This document shows, in pieces, positions 53,243 to 63,462 of a DNA stretch of 64,000 bases. The position numbers and the translations under genes are program-made. Below the pieces are notes generated by a model. It did not search any database. It worked only from the letters and a program-made list of their open reading frames with translations, and was not told the origin of the DNA. Position 1 is the first letter of the stretch, and the number at the start of each line of letters is the position of its first letter. Source of the DNA: an uncultured Flavobacteriaceae bacterium (lineage in GTDB: Bacteria > Bacteroidota > Bacteroidia > Flavobacteriales > Flavobacteriaceae); assembly GCA_937773465.1 (NCBI GenBank), contig CALJVK010000004.1, positions 1 through 64,000 on the forward strand, read 5' to 3'.

Positions 53243-54741
53243 TTAAGCTTAATTAGCTCTTCAATTATCATTCTATCGTTGCAAAGTCTTGGAATTTTAT
53301 TTTGGCCCCCTAATTTATTTTTAAACTTTAACCATTCAAAGAATAGTTTCTCTTTAGCAACAATAATTTCTAATCTTTTCATTGTTATATTTTTGAAGCG
53401 TTTTGATTTATAGTCAGAATTTAATTCTTGTAGATATTTATCAAGATCTTCGCAAAACTTTGAAATATTTAAAGGTTTTTTTTCAAATTCAATTAGCCAC
53501 TGATGACATCCAGAATCTTTTTTACTAATAAACGATGGTGCTACCGTATATTCAACTATTCTAGATTTATGTTTTAATAATGTTTTATTTAATGCATTTT
53601 CAGCATTTTCAATTATTAGTTCTTCCCCAAACGCATTTATAAAACTTTTAGTTCTACCAGTGATTTTAATTCGAAATGGATCTAACGAAGTAAATTTAAT
53701 AGTATCTCCAATTTTATATCTCCACAATCCAGCATTTGTAGAGATAATCATAGCGTAATTTGTATCTAATTTTACTTTAGAGAGATTTATTATTTTAGAC
53801 TTTAACTTATTATCCAGAGTTTCAAACTCAAAATAAATTCCATAATCTAGCATAAGTAGCATATCATTATGATCATTTCTATCTTGAATTGCAAAAAACC
53901 CCTCGGATGCATTGTAGGTTTCATAAAAACGAACACCATCTCCTAATACAGATTTAAATTGATTAATATATGGGTCAAAATTTACTCCACCATGAAAATA
54001 TACTTCTAAATTTCCCCATATATCTTTAATTGTTGTTTCATTTCTTTCTTCTAAAATCTTGTTTAGAAGAATAAGCATCCATGAAGGTACGCCTGCTAAA
54101 CTTGTAATATTTTCATTTAATGTGTTATTTATTATAGCTTTTATTTTTTCATCCCATTTATCCATTAAAGAAATCTCATTATTAGGAGCACTTAACATTT
54201 CAGCCCATAATGGTAAATTATCAATTAATATCGCTGACAAATCTCCAAAATAATTATTATTATTCTCATATAATTTTTTACTTCCGCCGAGTCTTAATGA
54301 TTTCCCTGAAAATAAATTAGAATCCTTATTGTTATTTACATACAAGCATAAAACATCTTTTCCTGCTTTATAATGACACTCCTCAAGAGATTCTTTACTC
54401 ACAGGGATGAATTTACTTATAGAATTAGTTGTTCCACTAGATTGTGCATACCATTTGATTGCAGAATTCCAAAATATATTAGATTCTCCCTTAATAGATC
54501 TTTCTATATATTTTAAAAAATTTTCATAATCTGTTAGTGGAATATTATTGGAAAAAGAAGAGTAGTCTTTGATTGAACTAAAATTGTATTTTTTTCCAAA
54601 TTCTGTATTTTCAGCATTTTTCAAAAGATTAATTAAAACTTCGTTCTGAACCTCTAAAGGATATTTTTTAAATAATTCAATCTGATGCATTCTTTTTTTA
54701 AGAAACCAAGTCGTAACAGTATTTAGGAAAGAGAATGGCAT
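53239..54741 (-). CDS. GH3 auxin-responsive promoter family protein
   Basis: 500 residues. Related to plant GH3 acyl-amido synthetases of the adenylating superfamily. Seen: [20 protein letters not shown] as the phosphate-binding loop (about 108), the [17 protein letters not shown] region, [22 protein letters not shown] and [15 protein letters not shown]. Very common in Flavobacteriia, but the acyl and amino substrates are unknown. No auxin-related role is implied. Confidence 0.9.
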   Translation of the reverse strand: MPFSFLNTVTTWFLKKRMHQIELFKKYPLEVQNEVLINLLKNAENTEFGKKYNFSSIKDYSSFSNNIPLTDYENFLKYIERSIKGESNIFWNSAIKWYAQSSGTTNSISKFIPVSKESLEECHYKAGKDVLCLYVNNNKDSNLFSGKSLRLGGSKKLYENNNNYFGDLSAILIDNLPLWAEMLSAPNNEISLMDKWDEKIKAIINNTLNENITSLAGVPSWMLILLNKILEERNETTIKDIWGNLEVYFHGGVNFDPYINQFKSVLGDGVRFYETYNASEGFFAIQDRNDHNDMLLMLDYGIYFEFETLDNKLKSKIINLSKVKLDTNYAMIISTNAGLWRYKIGDTIKFTSLDPFRIKITGRTKSFINAFGEELIIENAENALNKTLLKHKSRIVEYTVAPSFISKKDSGCHQWLIEFEKKPLNISKFCEDLDKYLQELNSDYKSKRFKNITMKRLEIIVAKEKLFFEWLKFKNKLGGQNKIPRLCNDRMIIEELIKLN

Positions 54742-54789
54742 TTTAACTATCTTTATTTTTTTAATAATATAAATAAATTTTTTTGATAA

Positions 54790-55590
54790 ATGTTTAAAGG
54801 AGTATTAAATAAGATGAAAACTGAAATAGATGATAATTTGAATTATTTTCTAGAACTAGGAGATGATTTTATTAATGTAAATCAACTACTAGGTTCAAAA
54901 ATAAAACTATCATTTAGTGGTTATGAGTGTTTGAACTGTAAATCTGACATGCAATTATATAGACAGGGGCATTGTAAAAAATGTTTTTTTGAATTACCAA
55001 GTACTGCTGATTGGATTATGAAGCCAGAGCTTAGTAAAGCACATTTGCACATAGAAGACAGAGATTTAGAGTTTGAAAAAAAAGTTCAATTAAAACCACA
55101 TATTTTATATTTAGCTTTTTCTAGTAATGTTAAAGTAGGTGTTACTAGAAAAACTCAGGTTCCTTACAGATGGATAGATCAGGGAGCAATTCAGGCTATT
55201 GAAATAGCAGAATTTCCTAATAGGTATTTAGCTGGGATATCAGAAGTTGCACTCAAGAATTTTTATGCAGATAAGACTAATTGGAGAGAAATGTTAAAAA
55301 TAAGTAGTTCCAATGTAGATCTTCAATTAGAAAGAGATAATGCTTTAGAAAAAATACCAAAAGAAGCTTTAGATTCAATTCAGACTAAAAAGTATTCAAC
55401 CTTTAATATAGATTATCCAGTAAATAAATATCCAGAAAAACCTAAAAGTCTTAATTTACCTAAAGAAAAATCTTTTACAAGTGAGTTGGCTGGAGTTAAG
55501 GGACAATATTTAATATTTAATGACAGCACTGTTTTTAATGTAAGATCAAATGAAGGTGTTGTTATTGATTTAGAAATTATTAAATCTTAA
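54790..55590 (+). CDS. DUF2797 domain protein
   Basis: 266 residues. The start MFKGVLNKMKTEIDDN and a Cys4 zinc-finger-like cluster (CLNCKSDMQLYRQGHCKKC, Cys about 43, 46, 58 and 61) match the DUF2797 family. The motif VGVTRKTQVPYRWIDQGAIQ recalls a GIY-YIG-like strand-turn. Function unknown. It overlaps the convergent transporter gene by 11 bases. Confidence 0.88.
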   Translation: MFKGVLNKMKTEIDDNLNYFLELGDDFINVNQLLGSKIKLSFSGYECLNCKSDMQLYRQGHCKKCFFELPSTADWIMKPELSKAHLHIEDRDLEFEKKVQLKPHILYLAFSSNVKVGVTRKTQVPYRWIDQGAIQAIEIAEFPNRYLAGISEVALKNFYADKTNWREMLKISSSNVDLQLERDNALEKIPKEALDSIQTKKYSTFNIDYPVNKYPEKPKSLNLPKEKSFTSELAGVKGQYLIFNDSTVFNVRSNEGVVIDLEIIKS

Positions 55591-56281
55591 TTTCTTCTCC
55601 AATTTTCAAGTTGAATTTTTTTCTAAATAAATAAACAAATAAGTATAACAGAGGAGTGTCTAAAAATGCTATTAAAATTTTAAAAATAATACCTGAAACA
55701 ACAAGACCTAAAAAACTATCCCAGCTTAGTACTTCAAATAGACATAAAAGGGAAATAACAGTTACAGTATCAATTATTTGAGAACTAAAAGTTGAAAAGT
55801 TATTTCTTAACCACAACATTTTTCCTTTAGTTAGCTTTTTCCAAAAATGATAAATTTTAATATCGATAAATTGAGCACATAGATAAGCAAGCATAGACGC
55901 TAAAACTGCTAATCCAGAAAGTGAAAAAACATTTGAAAATGTTTCATCGTTTATTGGTGATGATTCTAAAGCTGGAACATAATTAGAAATTAAAATTATG
56001 CTGATTGAAAAAAATGATGCAAAAATACCAGCCACTACAACTTGATTAGCTTTCCTTTGACCATATATTTCAGAAATTAAATCAGTTACTAGAAAAGTTA
56101 TAGGATAAGGAAGTATGCCAACAGAAAGTTCAAATAATTTTATACCACCTATTGATATGTCAAATGGATACCAATAAAAAAATTTTTGAAAAATTAAATT
56201 TGAAACTACTAAAGAAGTGATAAATAGAGCAGCCAAATACAAGTAAATTTTTCTGGCTAAATTTTGTTTTTCTTCAGACAT
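55580..56281 (-). CDS. Queuosine precursor transporter (YhhQ / DUF165)
   Basis: 233 residues, six or so membrane helices, with LPYPITFLVTDLISEIYGQR, the signature of the YhhQ family. It imports queuosine precursors for tRNA modification. No other queuosine gene is nearby. Its 3' end overlaps DUF2797. Confidence 0.9.
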   Translation of the reverse strand: MSEEKQNLARKIYLYLAALFITSLVVSNLIFQKFFYWYPFDISIGGIKLFELSVGILPYPITFLVTDLISEIYGQRKANQVVVAGIFASFFSISIILISNYVPALESSPINDETFSNVFSLSGLAVLASMLAYLCAQFIDIKIYHFWKKLTKGKMLWLRNNFSTFSSQIIDTVTVISLLCLFEVLSWDSFLGLVVSGIIFKILIAFLDTPLLYLFVYLFRKKFNLKIGEEIKI

Positions 56282-56308
56282 TAATTTCTAATTAAAAATA
56301 TTTGTATT

Positions 56309-56336
56309 ACTTAAATAAAGATACTTAAATAAAGAT
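56309..56336. repeat. Tandem 14-base direct repeat in the divergent promoter region
   Basis: ACTTAAATAAAGAT occurs twice with no spacer, at 56309-56322 and 56323-56336, between the divergent transporter and folK starts. It could be a regulatory site or a simple slippage duplication. Confidence 0.7.
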
Positions 56337-56358
56337 TCTTTTTATTTAATTTGCTTAA

Positions 56359-57510
56359 GTGAATTTAAACAAAGTATATCTATCATTAGGAAGTAATTTA
56401 GGTGATAAAATTAAGAACCTTCAAAGTGCAATAAACTTAATTGACACTAACATTGGAGATGTTCTGTCAATTTCAAATGTTTACAAAACAAAATCCGAAG
56501 GATTCATTGGAGGTGATTTTTTTAATTGTTGTATTTCGGTTGTTACAGAATTTAATCCAACTCATTTAATTGATAAGTTATTAGAAATTGAATCTCTAGA
56601 AGGTAGAGTAAGGTCAAATTCAGCAAAACATGAATCTCGAGTTATAGATATTGATGTTTTATTGTATGAAGACATGATTATAAATGAAACTAACTTAGTC
56701 ATCCCTCATCCAAGAATGCATTTGAGAAATTTCGTTTTATATCCTCTTTCTGATATTGCAAAAAGTAAAATACATCCAATATTAAATGACACAACTATTA
56801 ATCTTTTAAATAAATTAGAATCTACAGAAATATTAAAAAGTGATGAAGTACTGTTATTGCCTGTTTTATTAAAATTACAATCATTTAAAAACATAGTGAT
56901 TGAAGGAAATATTGGAGTTGGCAAAACAACATTATCAAAAAAACTTTCAAATGATTTAAATAAAGATTTAATTATTGAGGGCTTTATGGATAATCCATTT
57001 CTTGAAAAATATTATAATAATCCCGACAGATATGCTTTAAATGTTGAACTCACTTTTTTAACTGATCGCTGCCGTCAACTTAGTAATTTTAATAATCAGA
57101 TGAATTTTTTTAGCTCTGGATTAATAGCAGATTATGATATTTTTAAATCTCTAGTTTTTGCTGGTGTTTCTTTAAATGAAATTGATTTTAATTTATTTAG
57201 AGATATTTTTTATTTTATGACTAAAGATTTATTTAAATCTAATTTGGTTATATACTTATTACAATCTTCAGATCAGCTTTTGAAAAACATTAGTAAAAGA
57301 GGAAGAAGTTTTGAAAAAACTATTAGCAGAAATTATTTAGATAAAATAAATTCCGCTTATTTGAAGCATATTAAAAATAATGCTGATTTAAATGTCGTGT
57401 ATATTGATGTTTCTGATTTAGATTTTGTTGAATCAGATGAAGATTATGCGAAGTTGTTATTTAGAATTAAGAATAATTTAGCTGAGTCTTTTAAAGAACT
57501 CCCATATTAG
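56359..57510 (+). CDS. folK: FolK-deoxynucleoside kinase fusion
   Basis: 383 residues from a GTG start at 56359. The N-terminal half is HPPK (VYLSLGSNLGDKIKNLQSAI; RVIDIDVLLYEDM; IPHPRMHLRNFVLYPL), which pyrophosphorylates 6-hydroxymethyl-dihydropterin in folate synthesis. From about residue 178 a deoxynucleoside-kinase domain follows, with P-loop VIEGNIGVGKTTLSKK, the DRCRQL motif and a lid region KRGRSFEKTI. This two-domain protein is known in Flavobacteriia. It converges with a methyltransferase gene, overlapping by 33 bases. Confidence 0.94.
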   Translation: MNLNKVYLSLGSNLGDKIKNLQSAINLIDTNIGDVLSISNVYKTKSEGFIGGDFFNCCISVVTEFNPTHLIDKLLEIESLEGRVRSNSAKHESRVIDIDVLLYEDMIINETNLVIPHPRMHLRNFVLYPLSDIAKSKIHPILNDTTINLLNKLESTEILKSDEVLLLPVLLKLQSFKNIVIEGNIGVGKTTLSKKLSNDLNKDLIIEGFMDNPFLEKYYNNPDRYALNVELTFLTDRCRQLSNFNNQMNFFSSGLIADYDIFKSLVFAGVSLNEIDFNLFRDIFYFMTKDLFKSNLVIYLLQSSDQLLKNISKRGRSFEKTISRNYLDKINSAYLKHIKNNADLNVVYIDVSDLDFVESDEDYAKLLFRIKNNLAESFKELPY

Positions 57511-58005
57511 TATTCCTGAGCATACTGAAATATTCAAAGAGTGTTTTGTTCCGTACTGAGGAATTTCAATTACTTCATCGGATAAACTAATTGCAGCTTC
57601 AGAGACTCCTTTGACTTCATTCCCAAAAATCAAAGCATGTTTTAAGTTTTTATCTAGTTTAAAGGATGTTAATTTTTTTGATTTATTAGCTTGTTCAACA
57701 CTCCAAATAAAAAACTTATCCTTTTTTAATTTAATTATAAGTTCTGAAATGTTCTTACAATATTCCCAGTCAACACTTTCAGTTGAACCTAGTGCAGTTT
57801 TATGAATATCCTTGTGTGGGGGACAAGCAGTTATTCCACACAAATAAATTTTTTCAACTAAAAAAGCATCACTAGTTCTAAAGACCGATCCAATATTATT
57901 TAAACTTCTAATATCATCTAGAATAATAGTGAGTTTAGTTTTTTCCGACTTTTTAAATTCAATAATATTCTTTCTATTAAGCTCAATGTTTTTTAATTTT
58001 CTCAT
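57478..58005 (-). CDS. TrmH/SpoU family RNA methyltransferase
   Basis: 175 residues. SPOUT-fold 2'-O-methyltransferase with the three family motifs: NIGSVFRTSDAF, LIFGNEVKGVS and IPQYGTKHSLNISVCSGILI. Target RNA (tRNA or rRNA) cannot be told. Short version without an N-terminal substrate-binding domain. Confidence 0.92.
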   Translation of the reverse strand: MRKLKNIELNRKNIIEFKKSEKTKLTIILDDIRSLNNIGSVFRTSDAFLVEKIYLCGITACPPHKDIHKTALGSTESVDWEYCKNISELIIKLKKDKFFIWSVEQANKSKKLTSFKLDKNLKHALIFGNEVKGVSEAAISLSDEVIEIPQYGTKHSLNISVCSGILIWEFFKRLS

Positions 58006-58091
58006 AAATTTATTCTTCTATTTACCAAGATTATACAAAGTAATAGATTAAAAAATTAATTAATGCTATTTTAGCTTTAATTCATGTTAAT

Positions 58092-60683
58092 ATGGAAAAG
58101 AAAGTAACCCCATTAATGCGTCAATATTATAAAATAAAGGATAAATATCCTGATGCTTTATTATTATTTAGAGTTGGAGACTTTTATGAAACATTTCACG
58201 ATGACGCTGTGAAGGCCTCTTCTATTTTGGGAATAATTTTAACTAAACGTGGAGCAGGCAGTAATAGTGAAACAAAATTAGCCGGTTTTCCGTATCATTC
58301 GTTAAACACATATTTACATAAATTAGTTAAAGCTGGGGAGCGTGTTGCAATTTGCGAACAATTGGAAGATCCAAAAAAAACTAAGTCTATAGTTAAAAGA
58401 GGAGTTACTGAGTTAATCACGCCTGGAGTTGCTTTAAATGATGGTATTTTAGAACAAAAATCTAATAATTTTTTAGCGTCAGTATTCAACATTAAAAACC
58501 ATTACGGAATATCTTTTTTAGATATATCAACTGGAGAATTATTAATAGCCGAGGGTAACTTAGAATATGTTAAAAATCTTCTTTCAAGTTATGATGCCAA
58601 AGAGATATTAGTTTGTAAAAAAAACAAATCTAATTTTAGTAAAGAATTTGGTAATTATAGCTCTATATTTTATTTTGAAGATTGGGTTTTTAACAAAGAC
58701 TTCGCTTTAGAAAAAATAAAAAATCATTTTGATGTTTCTAGTTTAAAAGGATTTGGAATTAGTGAAAATAACATAGGACTTTTAGCCTGTGGATCTATTT
58801 TACATTATTTAGATGAAACGCAGCATAAAAAATTAGAACATATAACTAAAATAAATCAGATAATTGATAGTAGCCATGTATGGATGGATCAATTTACAGT
58901 TTCTAATTTAGAATTGATTTACAGCAACTCTAAGGAGGGTAAATCACTTATTGACATAATTGACTATACGTCAAGTCCAATGGGCGCAAGAATGTTAAAA
59001 AGATGGCTTATTCACCCCTTACTTGATTTAAAAAAATTAAATTTTAGACATAGTTCGGTTGATGAAATTATAAGAAATCAAGATTTATTAATTAGTCTTC
59101 AGTCGGAGTTACAATCACTTTCAGATTTGGAAAGAATAATTGCGAAAGTCGTTACTTTTAAAATTTCACCTAGAGAATTAGTTCAATTAAAAGAATCTTT
59201 AATTAAAGTAAAGTCAATAAAAGATCTCTTGTCAGATAAGTCTTTGAAAAATTTATATAAAATTAATTCTTCTTTAGATTACTGTGATTCTATAATAAAC
59301 TTGTTAGAAAAAACTTTAAATAATGAAGCTCCAGTAAATATTAAAAAAGGAAATGTAATTAAAGAAAATTTTAATTCAGAATTAGATGAATTAAGAAGTT
59401 TGTCTATTTCGGGAAAAGATTATTTAAATAAAATTCTAGAAAGAGAAAAAAATAATACTGGAATAACATCTCTAAAAATAAGTTTTAATAACGTGTTTGG
59501 ATATTTTATTGAGGTTAGAAACATACATAAAGATAAAGTTCCAGAAGAATGGATTCGTAAACAAACCTTAGTAAATGCTGAAAGATATATAACTAGTGAA
59601 TTGAAAGATTATGAGGCTAAAATATTAGGAGCTGAAGAAAAAATTTCTATTCTAGAATCAAAACTTTTTGAAGAACTTATTATTAAATTAGTTAAAGATG
59701 TTGAGATAATTCAAAAGAATTCATTTTGGCTAGCTAATTTAGATTGCCTTGTCGGATTTGCAAATTTAGCTTTGAAAGCTAATTACTCTAAACCAATACT
59801 TAATAACTCCAAAGATTTAGAAATCATTAAAGGGAGGCATCCTGTAATTGAATCACAACTTTCACAAGACAGTCCCTTCGTTCCTAACGATCTAAAACTT
59901 TGTGACAAAATCAATCAGATTTTAATGATAACTGGGCCGAATATGTCTGGTAAATCAGCAATTCTAAGACAAACTGCATTGATTGTCTTAATGGCTCAAA
60001 TGGGAAGTTTTGTTCCTGCGAAAATCGCAAGAATTGGTTTTTGATAAGATATTTACTAGAGTTGGAGCTAGTGATAATATTTCACTGGTGAATCTACTTT
60101 TATGGTAGAAATGAATGAAACTGCTTCAATTATTAATAATATTTCTGAAAACAGTCTAATTCTTTTAGACGAAATTGGAAGAGGAACAAGCACCTATGAT
60201 GGTATTTCTATTGCCTGGGCTATTAGCAGAATTTTTACATGATCATCCGTATAAACCTAAAACGCTATTTGCAACTCATTATCACGAACTTAAATGAAAT
60301 GACAGATTCTTTTGAAAGAATTAATAATGTAAATGTTTCTGTTAAGGAAGAAAAAGACAGTGTACTTTTTTTAAGAAAATTAGTTCCTGGAGGTAGTGCA
60401 CATAGTTTTGGAATTCATGTTGCTAAAATGGCGGGAATGCCTAAAAGGTTATTAAATCAGCTAAAAAAATGTTAAAAAAATTAGAAAAATCTCATCAATG
60501 AGGAATTAATAGCTAAGTAAGTCAATGAAGCTGACCTGCAGCTTCAGTTTTTTTAATTTAGACAACCCTAATTTAGAAGAGTTAAAAGAGGATTAATATC
60601 ATTAAATATTGATGAATTAACTCCAGTTGAGGCATTAATTAAATTAGAATGAAATAAAAAGAATTATTAAAAGTCTTAATTAA
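58092..60683 (+). CDS. mutS: DNA mismatch repair protein MutS (3' end frameshifted)
   Basis: Recognises mismatches and recruits MutL. The first 650 residues are open: mismatch-binding domain with the [14 protein letters not shown] motif (Phe-x-Glu), connector, core/lever ([16 protein letters not shown]), clamp and Walker [16 protein letters not shown]. After 60040 the frame shifts several times (about 60040, 60088, 60225, 60290, 60465 and on), but the pieces give the expected ATPase end: [52 protein letters not shown] corrected end at 60681-60683 gives about 860 codons, normal for MutS. A true mutator allele is possible but sequence error is likelier. Confidence 0.93.
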
Positions 60684-60686
60684 ACT

Positions 60687-60714
60687 TTGCTATTATAAGA
60701 ATTATTTATATTTG
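60687..60714 (+). promoter_or_regulatory. Promoter for the tRNA-Gly/tRNA-Leu pair
   Basis: TTG at 60687-60689, a 17-base spacer and TATATTTG at 60707-60714 match the Bacteroidota consensus, about 30 bases before the tRNA-Gly. A second -7-like box, TACATTTG, lies at 60729-60736 without a well-placed TTG. Confidence 0.6.
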
Positions 60715-60746
60715 CAACTTTTTATTGTTACATTTGCAATCCAATT

Positions 60747-60818
60747 GCGAAAGTAGCTCAGGGGTAGAGCATCACCTTGCCAAGGTGGAGGTCGCGGGTT
60801 CAAATCCCGTCTTTCGCT
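60747..60818 (+). tRNA. tRNA-Gly (GCC)
   Basis: A 72-base cloverleaf. The acceptor GCGAAAG pairs with CTTTCGC, the D stem is GCTC/GAGC, the anticodon stem TCACC/GGTGG holds the loop TTGCCAA (anticodon GCC), and the T arm is GCGGG-TTCAAAT-CCCGT. CCA is not encoded. Confidence 0.96.
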
Positions 60819-60834
60819 CTGAGAAAAGATAACT

Positions 60835-60920
60835 GCTCGAGTGGTGGAATTGGTAGACACGTTGGACTTAAAATCCAATGATCAGTAATGGTCGTATGGG
60901 TTCAAGTCCCATCTCGAGTA
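60835..60920 (+). tRNA. tRNA-Leu (TAA)
   Basis: An 86-base class II tRNA with a long variable arm (ATGATCAGTAATGGTCGT). The acceptor GCTCGAG pairs with CTCGAGT (first pair G-T), the anticodon stem TTGGA/TCCAA holds the loop with TAA, and the T arm is ATGGG-TTCAAGT-CCCAT. Discriminator A. It is 16 bases after tRNA-Gly, so the two are cotranscribed. Confidence 0.96.
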
Positions 60921-60921
60921 C

Positions 60922-60957
60922 AAAAAGGGAAGCATCGAAAGATTGTTTCCCTTTTTT
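60922..60957. terminator. Bidirectional intrinsic terminator (tRNA operon / PNGase operon)
   Basis: AAAAAGGGAA (60922-60931) pairs with TTCCCTTTTT, with an inner ATC-GAAA-GAT hairpin at the tip. T runs follow on both strands, so it can end the tRNA transcript from the left and the converging minus-strand operon from the right. Confidence 0.85.
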
Positions 60958-60966
60958 ATTTCATAA

Positions 60967-62331
60967 TTATTCAGCTACTAATGCTGCATTAATCTCATTA
61001 TTGCTTTTTAATACAATAAAAGATGATATTGCATAGTACGCATGTATATTACTTGTGCTAGACTTTAAATCATTCACCCAATTTTCAAAATCATATTCAA
61101 AATTAAATGAAGAATTAGAAATGTCATTTGTGAATTTATCTAATCTTATAGGAACTTCCATTCCAGGGCACCATCCAGCTCTGTCAGGTTCCCAATTTCC
61201 GTTTTGAGGACTTATAGGGTTTGATCCACATCCAATAGGCCCCATGTAATGTTGAAAAGTATTTATGTTATTAATTTTAATATTGTGAGTTCTGTAACAC
61301 CATTCAGCACAAGGTCTTCCGTTGTCATCGTTTGGTGTTGCATGTCCCCAACCTGTTATTATTGTTCTAATATGAGCATTTTGAACGTCTTCGCCAATTT
61401 CAATAGTTTTTGATAAATCAAACTCTGATTCATCTTCTCCATAAATAACTCCCTGCAACGAATTACCGTTATATTGAATTATTCTTGAAACCTTGTAATT
61501 AGTAAAATCAGGATCACCAATAATGTAATCAAAATCAACAGACAAATTCCAGCCGTCGCTTCCCCAAACCTCAATAAATGATTTTAATTCAACATTTCCC
61601 TTTAATTGAGATTTAAAATCAGTTACATCTATTTCAAATCCTCTTTCAAGTTTTTTATTATCTATTCCATAGGGTGTTATATACCTTCCAATTTCAAACC
61701 ATTCTGATGAATCAGGGTCTTTCACCATTATGTTTGAATATACGTCCCAGGCATTACATCCGCCTGAAGGACATTCTAATTGGATATACATTTTAATTGA
61801 TTCTACGTTCTTTAAATCATTATGTAAATCGAATTTTTGGATAGAAGATTGACTTTTCCCAGATCCAAAAGCTAAATGTTGTTTTTTAAATGTTTTGTAA
61901 TTAAATCTAAGTTTAACCCCACTTCCAGATAAGTTTATATCTGTAGAACTAGTTTGACTGTTTTCGATTTTTATATTACCAGTACTATTTCCAAGCTCTG
62001 TTGGAGAAAATCTAACATATACATTTTTTAACTTGTTAGGTTCTAATATTATTGATTTTTGAAAAGTAATATTATCAAGTGAGAGCTCAAAATTATCAGA
62101 AATTGAAACATTTATACTAGAGTTCAAGTTTTTACTTGAAATTGAAATTGAATTTGCTAACGAGGATCTAGTAAGCATAGTGTCTTCAAATGTTAATGAT
62201 GATTTGTTAGATGAAATACTGGGTTTATCTAAGTTGGTGTCAATAATAGTATCATTAGAATCTCCTTTACTACAATCAGTAAAAAATAATGATAACATGA
62301 TAATAGTAAATATTAATTTTAGTTTTCTCAT
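60967..62331 (-). CDS. PNGase F-type peptide-N-glycosidase, lipoprotein with Ig-like linker
   Basis: 454 residues. PNGase F cleaves the bond between Asn and the first GlcNAc of N-glycans. The two PNGase domains (about 145-280 and 285-445) match Elizabethkingia PNGase F closely, with GWGH, CAEWCYRTHNIKINN and DRAGWCPGMEVP. Known catalytic residues Asp60, Glu118 and Glu206 correspond to Asp196, Glu254 and Glu343, and all six disulfide cysteines are present (187/192, 341/345, 368/388). Unlike the secreted enzyme, it has a lipoprotein signal with acylated Cys20 (LFFTDC) and a choice-of-anchor/ASPM-like Ig domain at about 37-138. Probably held on the outer membrane. It is the last gene after a FAD oxidoreductase and a TonB-dependent receptor. 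Confidence 0.92.
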   Translation of the reverse strand: MRKLKLIFTIIMLSLFFTDCSKGDSNDTIIDTNLDKPSISSNKSSLTFEDTMLTRSSLANSISISSKNLNSSINVSISDNFELSLDNITFQKSIILEPNKLKNVYVRFSPTELGNSTGNIKIENSQTSSTDINLSGSGVKLRFNYKTFKKQHLAFGSGKSQSSIQKFDLHNDLKNVESIKMYIQLECPSGGCNAWDVYSNIMVKDPDSSEWFEIGRYITPYGIDNKKLERGFEIDVTDFKSQLKGNVELKSFIEVWGSDGWNLSVDFDYIIGDPDFTNYKVSRIIQYNGNSLQGVIYGEDESEFDLSKTIEIGEDVQNAHIRTIITGWGHATPNDDNGRPCAEWCYRTHNIKINNINTFQHYMGPIGCGSNPISPQNGNWEPDRAGWCPGMEVPIRLDKFTNDISNSSFNFEYDFENWVNDLKSSTSNIHAYYAISSFIVLKSNNEINAALVAE

Positions 62332-62343
62332 TTCGATTTTTTA

Positions 62344-63456
62344 TTAAATTTCATCTGCTAATTCGTTACCAATAATTGAGCCAATAGCGACTCCCATTCC
62401 ACCAAGTCTAATGCCGCAAAAAACATTATCACTAACAGATTTAACTATTGCAGTTTTTTTATTTCCAATACCCATTATGCCACTCCATCTGTAATCAATT
62501 TCAAATTCATTTTTTGGAAGAATTATATTTTTCAAAATCAATTCTAACTCAGATTGAATAGTGTCGTTCAGTCCAAATTTATCAGTCTCTTCTTTTTTAA
62601 AGTCTAAATTTCTTCCTCCGCCTAATAAAATTCGATTATCAATATTTCTAAAATAATAGTAGCCTCTATCTAGATGAAAAGTTCCTTCAATTTGAAGGTT
62701 TTCAATCGGTTTTGTTATTAAAACTTGAGCTCTAGCAGGTGCTATTTTTTCATTTAATAGCTTGTTTGAAAATCCATTTGCAGCAATAAATAATTTTGAA
62801 GATTTATAACTAAAATTTTCAGTTACTATTTCTACAGAATTATTATTTTCTAAAAATGAAGTAACATTTATATTATTAAGAATTTTTATATTTTTTCTTT
62901 TTACTTTTTCAAGTAGAGCTTCCATCATCATGCCAGTATCGAGTTGACCCTCAAATGGATTAAAAATAAGCTTGTCAACTATTTTTTTAAATCCAAAAGT
63001 ATTGTCTTTGATTTCAAATACATTCGATGAAAACAAGGGTTTAAGAAGTTTATTAATCTCATTTAATTTTAATTGACAGTTTTCAAAAAGATCGACATCT
63101 TTTTTTGTAAAAATCTCAAAACCACCGTTCTGTTTATAATTAAGACTATTGTCTCCAATTAAATTTCTTAAATATTTTAAACCTTCTTTTCTTTTTTTTA
63201 TTAGAGAAATGATTTCAGATTCGGAGTGACTTTTTAAGTCATCAATTATTTCAGAGGCACTTCCAAAACAAGCAAACCCTGCATTTTTAGTACTGGCACC
63301 CTGAGGAAGACTACCTTTTTCTAAAATTAGTATTTTTGACTTCGGAAATTTTTCTTTAAGTCTTAATGCACAATTTAATCCTACAATACCACTTCCTACT
63401 ATAGTGTAGTCAATATTACTTAACCATGATTTGATTTCCCAGTAAGACAAGTTCAT
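62344..63456 (-). CDS. FAD-dependent oxidoreductase (D-amino-acid oxidase fold)
   Basis: 370 residues. DAO superfamily: the dinucleotide motif DYTIVGSGIVGLNCALRL (about 16-33), ILEKGSLPQGASTKNAGFAC (about 45-64) and a C-terminal FAD segment FCGIRLGGMGVAIGSIIGNE. The substrate is unknown; an amine or amino acid is typical. No signal peptide, so cytoplasmic. Spaced 6 bases from the receptor stop and 12 bases before the PNGase gene, consistent with one operon. Confidence 0.88.
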   Translation of the reverse strand: MNLSYWEIKSWLSNIDYTIVGSGIVGLNCALRLKEKFPKSKILILEKGSLPQGASTKNAGFACFGSASEIIDDLKSHSESEIISLIKKRKEGLKYLRNLIGDNSLNYKQNGGFEIFTKKDVDLFENCQLKLNEINKLLKPLFSSNVFEIKDNTFGFKKIVDKLIFNPFEGQLDTGMMMEALLEKVKRKNIKILNNINVTSFLENNNSVEIVTENFSYKSSKLFIAANGFSNKLLNEKIAPARAQVLITKPIENLQIEGTFHLDRGYYYFRNIDNRILLGGGRNLDFKKEETDKFGLNDTIQSELELILKNIILPKNEFEIDYRWSGIMGIGNKKTAIVKSVSDNVFCGIRLGGMGVAIGSIIGNELADEI

Positions 63457-63462
63457 AATAAA

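Noticed and set aside
60747..60920. Integration site or genomic island border at the tRNA pair
   Set aside because: No integrase and no repeat of the tRNA 3' ends was seen downstream; the flanking genes look like ordinary chromosome.
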